Positions 25,991 through 34,760 of a stretch of DNA of 64,000 nucleotides are shown one piece after another. Each line of letters starts with the position of its first letter. Position 1 is the first letter of the stretch. The notes beneath the pieces were generated by a model. That model had not been told where the DNA came from and did not search any database. It saw only the letters and a program-made list of their open reading frames with translations. Source of the DNA: Marinobacter nauticus (lineage in GTDB: Bacteria > Pseudomonadota > Gammaproteobacteria > Pseudomonadales > Oleiphilaceae); NCBI RefSeq assembly GCF_003634635.1, contig NZ_RBJB01000004.1, positions 1-64,000 of the forward strand, read 5' to 3'. The position numbers were made by a program, and so were the translations under genes.

Positions 25991-26902
25991 TCAGTGCTTG
26001 GGGCCTCGGCCCAGGGAACCCATCAGGGTACCGTTCAGATGCTCCAGCTCCAGCAACAAGCCGCTGTGATCGACATCGCTGTGGCCATTGGCGACCAGGG
26101 CAAGGTATTCATTATGCACCTGCTGGGCCAGCGGCAGGGTCAGATTTTCCGAGCGGGCCTCATCCAGAATCATACGCATATCCTTGAGCTGGATGCGGGC
26201 CGGAGCGCCCGGCGCGAAGTCCCGGTCAATCATCCGCTGGCCATGCAGTTCCAGAATCCGGCTGCCGGCAAACCCGCCCATCAGCGCTTCCCGCACGGCG
26301 GCCGGATCCGCGCCACCCTTGGCGGCCAGCAACAACGCCTCCGACACCGCACCAATGGTGATACCCACAATCGCCTGATTGGCCAGCTTCGCCAACTGAC
26401 CGGCCCCCACCGGCCCGATGCGGGTGCATTTGCCCAGCGCGCTGAACACCGGCAAAGCCCGCTCGATATCGGCTTCAGAACCGCCCGCCATGATACTCAG
26501 CCGGGCCTCGGCCGCACCCACCGTGCCACCGGACACCGGTGCATCCACGTAACCCACCCCCTGCTCTGCGGCCAGCTCGGCATGCTGTCGCGCCAGCGAA
26601 GGCTGCACCGAACTCATATCAATCACCAGCGCACCCACCTTCACCGCAGCCAGAGCGCCCTGATTTACCAGCACATCGTCCACCACCTGGCCATTTTCCA
26701 GCATGGTGATCACGATATCGGCCTCCGCCACCGCCTCGGCGGGCGTCCCGGCGATCATCGCTTCGCTGGCAAAGGCCTCGCACTTGCTGGCGGTGCGATT
26801 CCAAAGCGTCATGGAAAAACCGGCGTCCAGCAGGTTACGGGTCATCGGCGCGCCCATCAGGCCGATGCCGAGAAAAGCAATCTTGAGATTATTAGATGTC
26901 AT
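25991..26902 (-). CDS. glxR: 2-hydroxy-3-oxopropionate (tartronate semialdehyde) reductase
   Basis: This 303-residue beta-hydroxyacid dehydrogenase has an N-terminal Rossmann motif GIGLMGAPMTRNLL, the substrate loop DAPVSGGTVGAAEA and the catalytic lysine in KLANQAIVG. It would reduce tartronate semialdehyde to glycerate. 3-Hydroxyisobutyrate dehydrogenase is a close relative, but the hyi neighbour favours the glyoxylate role. GAAGG sits seven bases before the ATG at 26902. A longer frame to 26971 runs into the palindromic repeat. The repeat begins 28 bp upstream, so the promoter must lie in or beyond it. Confidence 0.88.
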   Translation of the reverse strand: MTSNNLKIAFLGIGLMGAPMTRNLLDAGFSMTLWNRTASKCEAFASEAMIAGTPAEAVAEADIVITMLENGQVVDDVLVNQGALAAVKVGALVIDMSSVQPSLARQHAELAAEQGVGYVDAPVSGGTVGAAEARLSIMAGGSEADIERALPVFSALGKCTRIGPVGAGQLAKLANQAIVGITIGAVSEALLLAAKGGADPAAVREALMGGFAGSRILELHGQRMIDRDFAPGAPARIQLKDMRMILDEARSENLTLPLAQQVHNEYLALVANGHSDVDHSGLLLELEHLNGTLMGSLGRGPKH

Positions 26903-26930
26903 GGTTTGGCCTTCACGTACAACGTTTGCA

Positions 26931-27039
26931 GAAGCAAGTGGGTAGGGCTTTCCAAAACCCTGCGGAGCCATGGATGGCGGAGCGGAGCGTACAGGGATGT
27001 ATTTACAGCGTGTTTTGGAAAGCCCTACCCACTTGCTTC
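26931..27039. repeat. Palindromic intergenic repeat, copy 3 (109 bp, short form)
   Basis: The arms at 26931-26958 and 27012-27039 are perfect 28-bp inverted repeats ending inward in GCTTTCCAAAAC. The interior includes CGGAGCCATGGATGGCGGAG (as in copy 2) and ACAGGGATGTATT with CAGCGT (as in copy 1). The outer arm (AAGCAAGTGGGTAGG) differs from both other copies. It sits between glxR and the rpoH terminator. Confidence 0.85.
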
Positions 27040-27082
27040 CTCACCAATGTTAGAAATTAAGTCGTGCGAGGATTATACAAAC

Positions 27083-27116
27083 AAAAACGCCACCAACCGC
27101 GAACGGTGGTGGCGTT
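27083..27116 (-). terminator. Intrinsic terminator of rpoH
   Basis: AACGCCACCA (27086-27095) pairs with TGGTGGCGTT (27107-27116). On the minus strand the stem is followed by a T-run, 27 bp after the rpoH stop. Confidence 0.85.
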
Positions 27117-27142
27117 TTCAGCTTCCGGGCTGCAATAAAGCC

Positions 27143-28003
27143 TCAGGCGACCTCGGCCATCTGCACCCGGATCTTCTTCATGGCGTTTTTCTCAAGCTGG
27201 CGGATCCGCTCAGCGGACACCCCGTACTTGTCGGCCAGCTCATGCAACGTCGACTTGCTCTCCGACAACCAGCGTTCACGCAGAATATCCTGACTGCGCT
27301 CGTCCAGCTGCTCCAGCGCCTGCATCAGCCGGCCGTTGGAGTCCTCAGACCAGTCAGCGTTTTCCATCTGAACCGCCGGATCGCTACGGCGATCTTCCAG
27401 GTAATAAGCCGGCGCCTGGTAGGCGTTGTCTTCGTCATCATCCATCGGGCCGTCAAAAGCGGTGTCCTGGGAAGCCAGGCGACCTTCCATTTCCCGCACC
27501 ACGTGGGGCTCGACACCCAGATCATTGGCGACCGCTTTCAGCTCATCGTGATTCAGCCATGCCAGCTTCTTCTTCTGGCTGCGCAGATTGAAGAACAGCT
27601 TGCGCTGGGCCTTGGTGGTGGCCACTTTCACAATGCGCCAGTTACGCAGAATGAATTCGTGAATCTCCGCCTTGATCCAGTGCACGGCAAACGACACCAG
27701 ACGCACGCCATACTCAGGATTAAACCGCTTGACGGCCTTCATCAGGCCAACGTTGCCTTCCTGGATCAGGTCGGCCTGGGCCAGGCCGTAGCCGGAATAG
27801 CTGCGAGCAATGTGAATCACAAAGCGCAGGTGCGACAGCACCAACTGACGCGCGGCCTCAACATCGCCATGGTAGTGCAGCCGTTCTGCCAGTTCCCGCT
27901 CTTCATCAACGGAGAGAACAGGAATGCGACTCGCCGCCTGGATATACGACTCGAGATTCGCACCCGGAACCAGTCTGTCAACCAGCTGTAAACTCGTACC
28001 CAT
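27143..28003 (-). CDS. rpoH: Heat-shock sigma factor RpoH (sigma-32)
   Basis: This 286-residue sigma-70-family factor contains the RpoH-specific box QRKLFFNLR, region 2 ([20 protein letters not shown], then [18 protein letters not shown]) and a region 4.2 helix-turn-helix near the C-terminus ([17 protein letters not shown]). It directs transcription of heat-shock genes. GGAGG lies eight bases before the ATG. It lies downstream of ftsX, as in E. coli and P. aeruginosa, but has its own promoter in the 192-bp gap. Confidence 0.97.
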   Translation of the reverse strand: MGTSLQLVDRLVPGANLESYIQAASRIPVLSVDEERELAERLHYHGDVEAARQLVLSHLRFVIHIARSYSGYGLAQADLIQEGNVGLMKAVKRFNPEYGVRLVSFAVHWIKAEIHEFILRNWRIVKVATTKAQRKLFFNLRSQKKKLAWLNHDELKAVANDLGVEPHVVREMEGRLASQDTAFDGPMDDDEDNAYQAPAYYLEDRRSDPAVQMENADWSEDSNGRLMQALEQLDERSQDILRERWLSESKSTLHELADKYGVSAERIRQLEKNAMKKIRVQMAEVA

Positions 28004-28032
28004 GCATTAACCTCCGAACCTGACAGCCTTTA

Positions 28033-28061
28033 AATATAGCAACTCAATATGAGACCGCCAA
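28033..28061 (-). promoter_or_regulatory. Sigma-70-type promoter of rpoH
   Basis: On the minus strand TTGGCG (28056-28061) and TATATT (28033-28038) are separated by exactly 17 bp, ending 30 bp before the rpoH ATG. Confidence 0.6.
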
Positions 28062-28195
28062 GAACTCAATTAGTTCCCGAACTTACCAGTAAAACGTTAA
28101 AAATCATACATCTGGGAAGATCGCCTTTGCTTTTCTACAAATAAAACTACGTCAGAAAAGGCTCTTTTTTCAATACGGTTTTCCCGCGATCCGGA

Positions 28196-29200
28196 TCAGC
28201 CTCCAGCAATATCGCCCGGCTCTATGTCATCCAGATGACGCCTCACCGCAACCCAGGCGCCCAGCCAGCCTAACAGCATCGCTACGATTATCAATGCCAA
28301 CGCGCCATCGAATCCCGGCCCCTGCAAGGTAAACTCACTGCGATACAGCCCGGCAAGACGCTCGATCGGGCCGCTTAACCACCAGAGCGACACCTGAATC
28401 AGTAACCACGCCACCAGGCCACCCCCGAGCCCGAACCAGGCGCCGGTGTAAAGAAACGGACGACGAACGAAAGCATCGGTTCCGCCCACCAGTTTTGCCA
28501 CGAGGATTTCATCCCGCCGGTTCTCGATGGCCAGACGTACCGTGTTTCCAATCACCAGGATAACCGCAGCCCCCAGCAACAAAGCCAGCGCCCAGACGGC
28601 GCGGGCAAGGATGTCGGTCATTGCGTTCAGGCGTTGCAGCCAGCCCAGGTCGACCTGGACCTGATCGATACCGTTCATATTCTCGACAAACGTCACCAGT
28701 GCCTGAACGCCCTCTGCCGAGCGAGCGCTGTCTTCGGGTGTAATCAGCAGCGTGTGCGGCAAAGGATTCTCTTCCAGAAAATCCAGCGCCTCGTCCAGCC
28801 CGGAACTGGCTCGAAAATCGGCCAGGGCCTGGTCACGCTCGACCAGCTGAACCGATACCACTCGCCCATCGCTTTCAATGTCCGCGGCCATACCCCGGGC
28901 TTCCTCCGCCGGCAGTTCCATCGCCAGATAGGCGGTAATCCTGGCCGTGCTCTCCCAGCCTGCACTCACACCCTGCAGGCTGGTCAACAGCAACAGCAGG
29001 GCAACCGGCAAGGCCAGAGCTACCCCCATCACTGTCCAGGTCATGGCGCTGGCTACCGGGGTTTTCCACATTCTCTGGATAGAATCCCGGGCTACTTTCC
29101 GGTGGTGGCCCAGATAACTCCGGGCCTGATCACTCAACAGTGATCGCGAACGGTTAGCGCCCCGGCGATTATCCGGCTTCTGGCGAGAGTCAGTGGCCAC
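28196..29200 (-). CDS. ftsX: Cell-division protein FtsX
   Basis: This 334-residue membrane protein has an N-terminal cytoplasmic tail, a first membrane helix (about 55-75), a periplasmic loop of about 110 residues, and three further helices (around 195-215, 245-268, 300-322). This is the FtsX permease-like topology. With FtsE it regulates peptidoglycan hydrolases at the septum through the periplasmic loop. It overlaps ftsE by 11 bp. Confidence 0.95.
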   Translation of the reverse strand: MATDSRQKPDNRRGANRSRSLLSDQARSYLGHHRKVARDSIQRMWKTPVASAMTWTVMGVALALPVALLLLLTSLQGVSAGWESTARITAYLAMELPAEEARGMAADIESDGRVVSVQLVERDQALADFRASSGLDEALDFLEENPLPHTLLITPEDSARSAEGVQALVTFVENMNGIDQVQVDLGWLQRLNAMTDILARAVWALALLLGAAVILVIGNTVRLAIENRRDEILVAKLVGGTDAFVRRPFLYTGAWFGLGGGLVAWLLIQVSLWWLSGPIERLAGLYRSEFTLQGPGFDGALALIIVAMLLGWLGAWVAVRRHLDDIEPGDIAGG

Positions 29201-29864
29201 TCACACCTCCGCCAGCTACCAGCTGGCCCTGATTCAGAGTCAACGTACGTCGATTCATTTCATTAATCAGAGCAATATCGTGGGTTGCCACAAGTACCGT
29301 TACCCCAACCTGACTGAACTGGGTAAACAACCGCATGATGTCTGCAGACAATTCGGGATCCAGGTTACCGGTCGGCTCGTCCGCCAGCAGTACGGGTGGT
29401 TTGTTTACTACCGCACGGGCAATACCGACCCGCTGCTGCTCACCCCCGGATAACTGCATGGGGTTCATCTTTTCCTTTTTCAGCAAACCAACCTTGTCCA
29501 GTGCCGCCCGCACGCGCCGGCCGGTGTCTTCCGGCGAGGCCCCCATCACTTCCAATGGCATGGCCACGTTGTCGAACACCGTGCGGTCGAACAACAGCTG
29601 GTGATTCTGGAACACCACACCGATATGACGCCGGATGTAAGGAATCTGGCGACGGGGCAGGCTATTCAGTTTCTGGCCGCCCACGATCACCTCACCCGCT
29701 GTCGGGCGCTCCATCACCATGATCAGTTTCAGAAGGGTACTCTTGCCCGCGCCGGAATGACCGGTCAGAAACGCCAGCTCACCACGATCCAGGTGAAAGT
29801 TCACAGCCCTGAGTGCGGTGTGATCACTGTCGTAGCGTTTGGTTACCTGGCGGAACTCGATCAT
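29190..29864 (-). CDS. ftsE: Cell-division ATP-binding protein FtsE
   Basis: This 224-residue ABC ATPase has Walker A GHSGAGKSTLLKL, Q-loop VFQNHQLLFD, signature LSGGEQQRVGIARA and Walker B LLADEPTGNLD. FtsE drives conformational change in FtsX rather than transport. It lies 27 bp after ftsY in the conserved ftsYEX operon. Confidence 0.97.
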   Translation of the reverse strand: MIEFRQVTKRYDSDHTALRAVNFHLDRGELAFLTGHSGAGKSTLLKLIMVMERPTAGEVIVGGQKLNSLPRRQIPYIRRHIGVVFQNHQLLFDRTVFDNVAMPLEVMGASPEDTGRRVRAALDKVGLLKKEKMNPMQLSGGEQQRVGIARAVVNKPPVLLADEPTGNLDPELSADIMRLFTQFSQVGVTVLVATHDIALINEMNRRTLTLNQGQLVAGGGVSGH

Positions 29865-29891
29865 CGGGGCAGCTACTCCGTCTTTACGGCG

Positions 29892-31109
29892 TCAGTCTTC
29901 GAACAACGCATCCACAAAAGTTTCGGCATCGAAGCTGCGCAGGTCTTCGGCCTGTTCTCCCACCCCGATATAGCGGATTGGCAACTGCAGCTGACGGGCG
30001 ATCGCAAACACAATACCGCCTTTGGCCGTGCCGTCCAGTTTCGTGAGCGTAATGCCGGAGACACCCACTGCCTGCTGGAATACCTGGGCCTGGCTCAGGG
30101 CATTCTGACCGGTGCCGGCATCCAGCACCAACATGACCTCATGAGGCGCAGATTCATCCAGCTTCTTCATCACCCGAACGACCTTGGACAACTCGTTCAT
30201 CAGGTTGTCCTTGTTCTGCAGGCGACCGGCGGTGTCTGCAATCACCACATCCACACCCCGGGATTGAGCAGACTGGATGGCGTCGAAAATTACCGATGCA
30301 CTGTCTGCGCCGGTATGCTGGGCCACCACCGGAACGTTGTTGCGCTCGCCCCACACCTGCAATTGCTCAACCGCCGCCGCCCGGAAGGTGTCACCAGCGG
30401 CCAGCATGACCGACTTACCCTCACTCTGGAATTTCTTGGTGAGCTTGCCGATGGTAGTGGTTTTGCCGACACCGTTCACGCCAACCATCAGGATAACGTA
30501 GGGCTGTTTACCAGCATCGATCTCCAGCGGCCGGGTCACGTCCTTGAGAAGGCCATGCAACTCATCCCGTAGCGCCTTGCGCAGGGCCTCGCCATCTTTC
30601 AGCTGATTGCGTTCGAGTTTCTCGGTCAGGGCGTCGATGATCTCAGAGGTGGCGGTCACACCCACATCGGCCATGAGCAACGTGGTTTCGATTTCTTCCA
30701 GCAGATCTTCGTCAATCTTCTTGCCCACCGATAACAGGTCGGCCAGACCACCGGTCAGGCTGGCCCGGGTTTTCCCCAGACCCTGCTTGATGCGTTCGAA
30801 GACACTGATTCGGGTTTCCGGTTCGCGCTCAACCTCAGGCTCCGCCGCCGGAACGGGTTCCGGCGCGGGAGCCGGCTCAACAGCCGGTTGAGCCGCTTCC
30901 GGCTCAGCGGCTTCTGCCGCGGGTTCAGGCGGCACTTCAGTTTCGGCCTCCGGTTCCGCTGGCACAGGAGCCGGCCCCCTGGCCACCTCCGGCTTACGCT
31001 GAGGTACCGGCTTGGGCCGGGGCGCACGCTTGCGGTTGCCGGCGATATCCAGCACAAAAAACAGAACAAGAAGGGCCAACAGGCCGACTGAAATCCACTC
31101 TGCCGTCAT
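29892..31109 (-). CDS. ftsY: Signal recognition particle receptor FtsY
   Basis: This 405-residue protein has an acidic, proline- and alanine-rich A domain (about 30-100) and the NG GTPase domain with G1 GVNGVGKTTTIGKLTKK, DTAGRLQNKDNLM, and a C-terminal helix. It docks SRP-ribosome complexes to the membrane. An N-terminal hydrophobic helix (about residues 5-23, ISVGLLALLVLFFVLDI) suggests a true membrane anchor, unlike the amphipathic targeting of E. coli FtsY. First gene of ftsY-ftsE-ftsX, divergent from rsmD. Confidence 0.96.
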   Translation of the reverse strand: MTAEWISVGLLALLVLFFVLDIAGNRKRAPRPKPVPQRKPEVARGPAPVPAEPEAETEVPPEPAAEAAEPEAAQPAVEPAPAPEPVPAAEPEVEREPETRISVFERIKQGLGKTRASLTGGLADLLSVGKKIDEDLLEEIETTLLMADVGVTATSEIIDALTEKLERNQLKDGEALRKALRDELHGLLKDVTRPLEIDAGKQPYVILMVGVNGVGKTTTIGKLTKKFQSEGKSVMLAAGDTFRAAAVEQLQVWGERNNVPVVAQHTGADSASVIFDAIQSAQSRGVDVVIADTAGRLQNKDNLMNELSKVVRVMKKLDESAPHEVMLVLDAGTGQNALSQAQVFQQAVGVSGITLTKLDGTAKGGIVFAIARQLQLPIRYIGVGEQAEDLRSFDAETFVDALFED

Positions 31110-31313
31110 AATCTATCCATCTGTCTGAAAAAAGGGCGGGCACAGGCCGCAGGTTCGCGAAGAGGACACAAGAACCTCAGCTCGCCAAAATAAGTGGAGC
31201 ATTCTAACAGACTGACCGGCACAAGTGATGGGGCAGGATTAACCGGTCTCGTGGATTCCTGTACCATAGCCGCAAACATCAGCCATCCATGATTTCCCCG
31301 GAGCCTCGCCCCT

Positions 31314-31949
31314 ATGGCACGACGTCCCCCAGCCCGCAAAAAACCCGTCGTCTCACCAGGCAAAGGCTCCGGAACCGGCGAACTGAGAATCATCGGCGGC
31401 GACTGGCGCAGCCGGAAACTGCGCTTTCCGGACGCCGGCGGCGTGCGGCCCAGCCCGGCCCGCACCCGGGAAACCCTGTTCAACTGGCTGAACTTCCACC
31501 TGGCCGGCAGCCGGTGCCTGGATCTGTTCGCCGGTTCCGGGGCTCTGGGACTGGAAGCACTGTCCCGTGGAGCAGCGCAGGCAACGCTGGTGGACCACAC
31601 CCCCGCCCTGGCCAAAGCGCTCCGGGACAACCTCCGGCTGCTGGGAACCAACAAAGGGGATGTCGCCTGCCAGGATGTGGAACAGTTTCTGGCAAAGGGT
31701 GACGGCCAGGGCTACGACATCGTGTTTATGGACCCGCCATTCCGTCAAGGCTGGCTTGAACGGTTGATACCGCTACTGGACACCCAGCAATGGGTGAAGC
31801 CGGGTGGCTGGATCTATGTCGAACACGAGAGTGAAAGAGCCTTGCCGACGGTACCGGCCAGCTGGCATCTGCACCGACAGAAATCAGCAGGCCAGGTCAG
31901 CTACTGTCTTTTCCGGGTTGAACGGGGTGACGAACCGGAAGCCCAGTAA
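31314..31949 (+). CDS. rsmD: 16S rRNA m2G966 methyltransferase RsmD
   Basis: This 211-residue SAM-dependent methyltransferase has the RsmD start ELRIIGGDWRSRKLRFP, SAM motif I LDLFAGSGALGLEALSRG and catalytic motif IV MDPPF. It methylates G966 of 16S rRNA in the 30S subunit. An N-terminal basic tail (MARRPPARKKP) probably helps RNA binding. It is divergent from ftsY, and converges on the desaturase gene with a hairpin at its stop codon. Confidence 0.95.
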   Translation: MARRPPARKKPVVSPGKGSGTGELRIIGGDWRSRKLRFPDAGGVRPSPARTRETLFNWLNFHLAGSRCLDLFAGSGALGLEALSRGAAQATLVDHTPALAKALRDNLRLLGTNKGDVACQDVEQFLAKGDGQGYDIVFMDPPFRQGWLERLIPLLDTQQWVKPGGWIYVEHESERALPTVPASWHLHRQKSAGQVSYCLFRVERGDEPEAQ

Positions 31950-31963
31950 CGGGGGGCTTCCGG
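31935..31963. terminator. Hairpin between convergent rsmD and desaturase genes
   Basis: CCGGAAGCCC (31935-31944) pairs perfectly with GGGCTTCCGG (31954-31963) across the rsmD stop. Its position between convergent genes suggests bidirectional termination, but there is no T-run. Confidence 0.4.
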
Positions 31964-31986
31964 CGCATCCTACAGGCAGGCCTGTC

Positions 31987-33165
31987 TCAGGAAGCGGGGC
32001 GCAAGGAATACGCTCGCAGGTGCGCGGCAAACTCTTCCAGGTAACGAACACCACTGGCTTCGGCGTCACGACACCACTCCATCAACGCCTGCAGCTTGTC
32101 CTGGGGCTTGAGCCCGCGCTGGCGCCAGAGTGCCTGGAGTTCATGACTCTTCTCGTAGATCAGCCTGAGCACTTCGTTGCGCTCCAGCACCGTGTCAAGA
32201 TGTTCTTTTTCCCGAGGCTTGATCAGGCTGATTTCGCGAGACAGCAATTGCTTGAGCTTGCGATAACGGGGACGAATTTCGTCGTCCATCAACGCTTTCT
32301 GCTGTCGCAGCACCGGCTCCATTACTCGCTTGCGATACTGGCGCATGATCACAAAGCGGTTATTGGCGATAGCCTGAACGGTTTCCACGTCCACCGCCTG
32401 CTTGCCCGGAACATAATGAGCAATAGGCCGGTAGCCTTTCGGCGTCGCCAGACCAAACAGCTGGAACAGACGAATGTAACCCCAACCGATGTCCACTTCG
32501 TACCAGCGACGAGACAGCTTGGCCGAATTCGGATAGGTGTGGTGATTGTTGTGCAGCTCTTCACCACCAATCAGGATACCCAGCGGCGAGATGTTGCGGG
32601 CGTTATCGGCGCATTCGAAATTCCGATAGCCCAGGTAATGGCCGATACCATTGACCACGCCGGCAGCCCATACCGGAATCCACATCATCTGGACCGCCCA
32701 GATCCAGATGCCGTGCACCCCGAACAGCGCCAGGTTGATCACTGCCATCAAGGCAATACCCAGGGTCTTGTACCGGCTGTAGAGGTTGCGCTCGACCCAG
32801 TCTTCCGGGGTGCGCTGGCCATAGCGCTCAAGGGTTTCAGGGGTGGCAGAAGCTGCGTATAACTCGGCGCCCTCAAACAGCACCTTGCGAATACCCAGCA
32901 CCACCGGGCTGTGAGGATCTTCCTCGGTTTCGCACTTGGCATGGTGTTTACGGTGGATGGCCGTCCACTCTTTGGTGTTCTGGGCCGTGGTCAGCCAGAG
33001 CCAGAAGCGGAAAAAGTGCTTGAGAACGGGATGCAGATCCAGCGCGTTATGGGCCGAATGACGATGCAGATAAAGGGTAACGCTGACGATGGTGATGTGT
33101 GTCATCACCAGAGTGACCGCGATCAGCTGCCACACAGAAAGGTCCAGAAGACCGTTAAACCACAT
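31987..33165 (-). CDS. desA: Membrane fatty-acid desaturase (DesA-like, acyl delta-9)
   Basis: This 392-residue integral-membrane desaturase has the three histidine boxes HRHSAHN, HRKHH and HNNHH with several hydrophobic helices around them. It introduces double bonds into acyl chains of phospholipids or acyl-CoA. Resemblance in length and C-terminal helical tail (about 270-392) to P. aeruginosa DesA supports the name, but substrate form is inferred. The promoter carries a palindrome between -35 and -10, suggesting repression by a FabR/DesT-like regulator. Confidence 0.87.
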   Translation of the reverse strand: MWFNGLLDLSVWQLIAVTLVMTHITIVSVTLYLHRHSAHNALDLHPVLKHFFRFWLWLTTAQNTKEWTAIHRKHHAKCETEEDPHSPVVLGIRKVLFEGAELYAASATPETLERYGQRTPEDWVERNLYSRYKTLGIALMAVINLALFGVHGIWIWAVQMMWIPVWAAGVVNGIGHYLGYRNFECADNARNISPLGILIGGEELHNNHHTYPNSAKLSRRWYEVDIGWGYIRLFQLFGLATPKGYRPIAHYVPGKQAVDVETVQAIANNRFVIMRQYRKRVMEPVLRQQKALMDDEIRPRYRKLKQLLSREISLIKPREKEHLDTVLERNEVLRLIYEKSHELQALWRQRGLKPQDKLQALMEWCRDAEASGVRYLEEFAAHLRAYSLRPAS

Positions 33166-33251
33166 AGATAATCCTCGAAACTCGATTAACTTCGAAAGGC
33201 GATACTGCTGAGGGATGTCGCTGGCACTCGAAGGGGGTGATCGTTAGGCCC

Positions 33252-33281
33252 ACTCTAGCGTACAGGTGTAAGCCTGGACAA
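33252..33281 (-). promoter_or_regulatory. Desaturase promoter with embedded palindromic operator
   Basis: On the minus strand TTGTCC (33276-33281) and TAGAGT (33252-33257) are 18 bp apart. The spacer at 33258-33274 contains the imperfect palindrome GCxTACAxxTGTAxGC. Similar palindromes are bound by TetR-family unsaturated-fatty-acid regulators (FabR, DesT). The regulator is not in the window. Confidence 0.5.
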
Positions 33282-33287
33282 CCAGGT

Positions 33288-33316
33288 TTGGCGGCTTTTT
33301 TGTTACCGATTACACT
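33288..33316 (+). promoter_or_regulatory. Candidate mutM promoter
   Basis: TTGGCG (33288-33293) and TACACT (33311-33316) have a 17-bp spacer and lie 37 bp before the mutM GTG. Confidence 0.45.
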
Positions 33317-33352
33317 GTTTCGTCTCAAAATCTGTCTGTTGGTGGAGGCTCT

Positions 33353-34165
33353 GTGCCGGAATTACCTGAAGTTGAAACCACCCGTCAGGGCATCGCGCCT
33401 CACTGCGAAGGCCAGACCATCCAGCGGGTAATTGTCCGCAACCCCAGCCTGCGCTGGCCGGTGCCGGCGGATCTGGCCGAGCACCTGGAGGGCAAGACCA
33501 TCCGTGCCGTGGAGCGCAGGGCGAAATACCTGTTCCTGCACCTGGAGACTGGTTCCGTGATTGTCCATCTGGGCATGTCGGGCAGTCTCAGAGTGATCAC
33601 CGACGACAGCCCCGCCATGACTCACGATCACGTCGAGCTTGTCCTCGGCAATCATCGCCGCCTGCGCTTCAATGACCCGCGACGCTTCGGCTGTTGGCTG
33701 TGGACTACCGACTGGAACCGGCATCCACTGATCAGCGCGCTCGGGCCGGAACCCTTATCCGAAGATTTCAACGGCGCCTGGCTTTTTCGCCTGTCCCGGC
33801 AGAAACAGACGCCGGTCAAATCCTTCATTATGGACAATCATGTGGTGGTGGGCGTGGGCAATATCTACGCCAACGAAGCCCTGTTCAAGGCCGGCATTCA
33901 CCCGAAACGGAAAGCCGGCCGCATCAGCCTGGACCGCTATCACAAGCTGGCCGAGGCCATCCGGGAAACCCTCAGCGCCGCCATACTGATGGGCGGCACC
34001 ACTCTGCGGGACTTCGTCAACAGCGACGGCAAACCGGGGTATTTCGCCCAGTCGCTACTGGTTTATGGCAAGGCGGGAGCGCCCTGCACCGAATGCAACA
34101 CCCCGCTGAAAGAGATCCGCATGAACAACCGATCGACGGTTTACTGCCCCCGATGCCAGCGCTGA
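33353..34165 (+). CDS. mutM: Formamidopyrimidine-DNA glycosylase MutM (Fpg)
   Basis: This 270-residue enzyme starts (M)PELPEVETT with the catalytic Pro2 and Glu3. It has the conserved Lys in the GKTIRAVERRAKYL region, an H2TH motif around VGVGNIYANEALF and a C-terminal zinc finger (CTEC then CPRC). It excises 8-oxoguanine and ring-opened purines. The start codon is GTG at 33353 with GGAGG four bases upstream. It is divergent from the desaturase gene. Confidence 0.97.
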   Translation: MPELPEVETTRQGIAPHCEGQTIQRVIVRNPSLRWPVPADLAEHLEGKTIRAVERRAKYLFLHLETGSVIVHLGMSGSLRVITDDSPAMTHDHVELVLGNHRRLRFNDPRRFGCWLWTTDWNRHPLISALGPEPLSEDFNGAWLFRLSRQKQTPVKSFIMDNHVVVGVGNIYANEALFKAGIHPKRKAGRISLDRYHKLAEAIRETLSAAILMGGTTLRDFVNSDGKPGYFAQSLLVYGKAGAPCTECNTPLKEIRMNNRSTVYCPRCQR

Positions 34166-34341
34166 GATTCCGCAACGGCTCACACTTTTCAACGAAAAAC
34201 CGTTTGAAATTGAGGCAATATGATTCATAGTTAATGGAGTGCTAGTACCCGGTCGCCGCACGCAGCGCGAACATGCTGGCTCGCAATACAGAGACAGGCG
34301 AGCCCTGACCAACCGGGCTGATACGTTCAGGAGAGAATGAC

Positions 34342-34674
34342 ATGACCCGCAAGATTTCCCGCACCCTGGTAGCCACCGTCGCAGCCTGCCTGCTGGCATT
34401 CTCATCGCTCGGCCATGCCCGTGCCGTGGACGAAAGCCCGTCTGCGCTGGCCATGACCGCCGATGCGGTGTTGCTGCGCCCGGCGCTGCTGGCCACAACC
34501 ATTATTGGTAGTGCTGTGTATCTGGTATCCCTGCCATTCTCGGCGCTTGGCGGCAATGCCGGTGAAGCCGGTGAAGTGCTGGTGGTTGGCCCGGCCAAGG
34601 CCACCTTCGTGCGCTGCCTGGGCTGCACCCGCACCGGTCGCAAGTCAGAAACGGTGGAGCAGTCCGACAACTGA
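34342..34674 (+). CDS. Small exported protein of unknown function
   Basis: This 110-residue protein has a signal peptide MTRKISRTLVATVAACLLAF with likely cleavage after GHA near residue 26. A hydrophobic, probably membrane-associated segment follows (about 42-70, LLRPALLATTIIGSAVYLVS), then a C-terminal region with a CLGC pair. Similar small proteins occur in Pseudomonas, but I cannot assign a function. CAGGAGAG precedes the ATG. Two hairpins follow the stop. Confidence 0.7.
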   Translation: MTRKISRTLVATVAACLLAFSSLGHARAVDESPSALAMTADAVLLRPALLATTIIGSAVYLVSLPFSALGGNAGEAGEVLVVGPAKATFVRCLGCTRTGRKSETVEQSDN

Positions 34675-34726
34675 TTTGGCTTACCGATCCGTAAAATCCC
34701 GGCTTGCCACTGGCCGGGATCTGAGG

Positions 34727-34760
34727 CAGCCTGAAGAAAATTCTTCAGGCTGTTTTGTTT
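34727..34760 (+). terminator. Strong intrinsic terminator directly abutting the yrfG start codon
   Basis: CAGCCTGAAGAA (34727-34738) pairs perfectly with TTCTTCAGGCTG (34741-34752) and is followed by TTTTGTTT up to 34760; the yrfG ATG is at 34761. It terminates the upstream small gene and may also gate yrfG. A second hairpin (34696-34703 with 34713-34720) precedes it. Confidence 0.85.
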
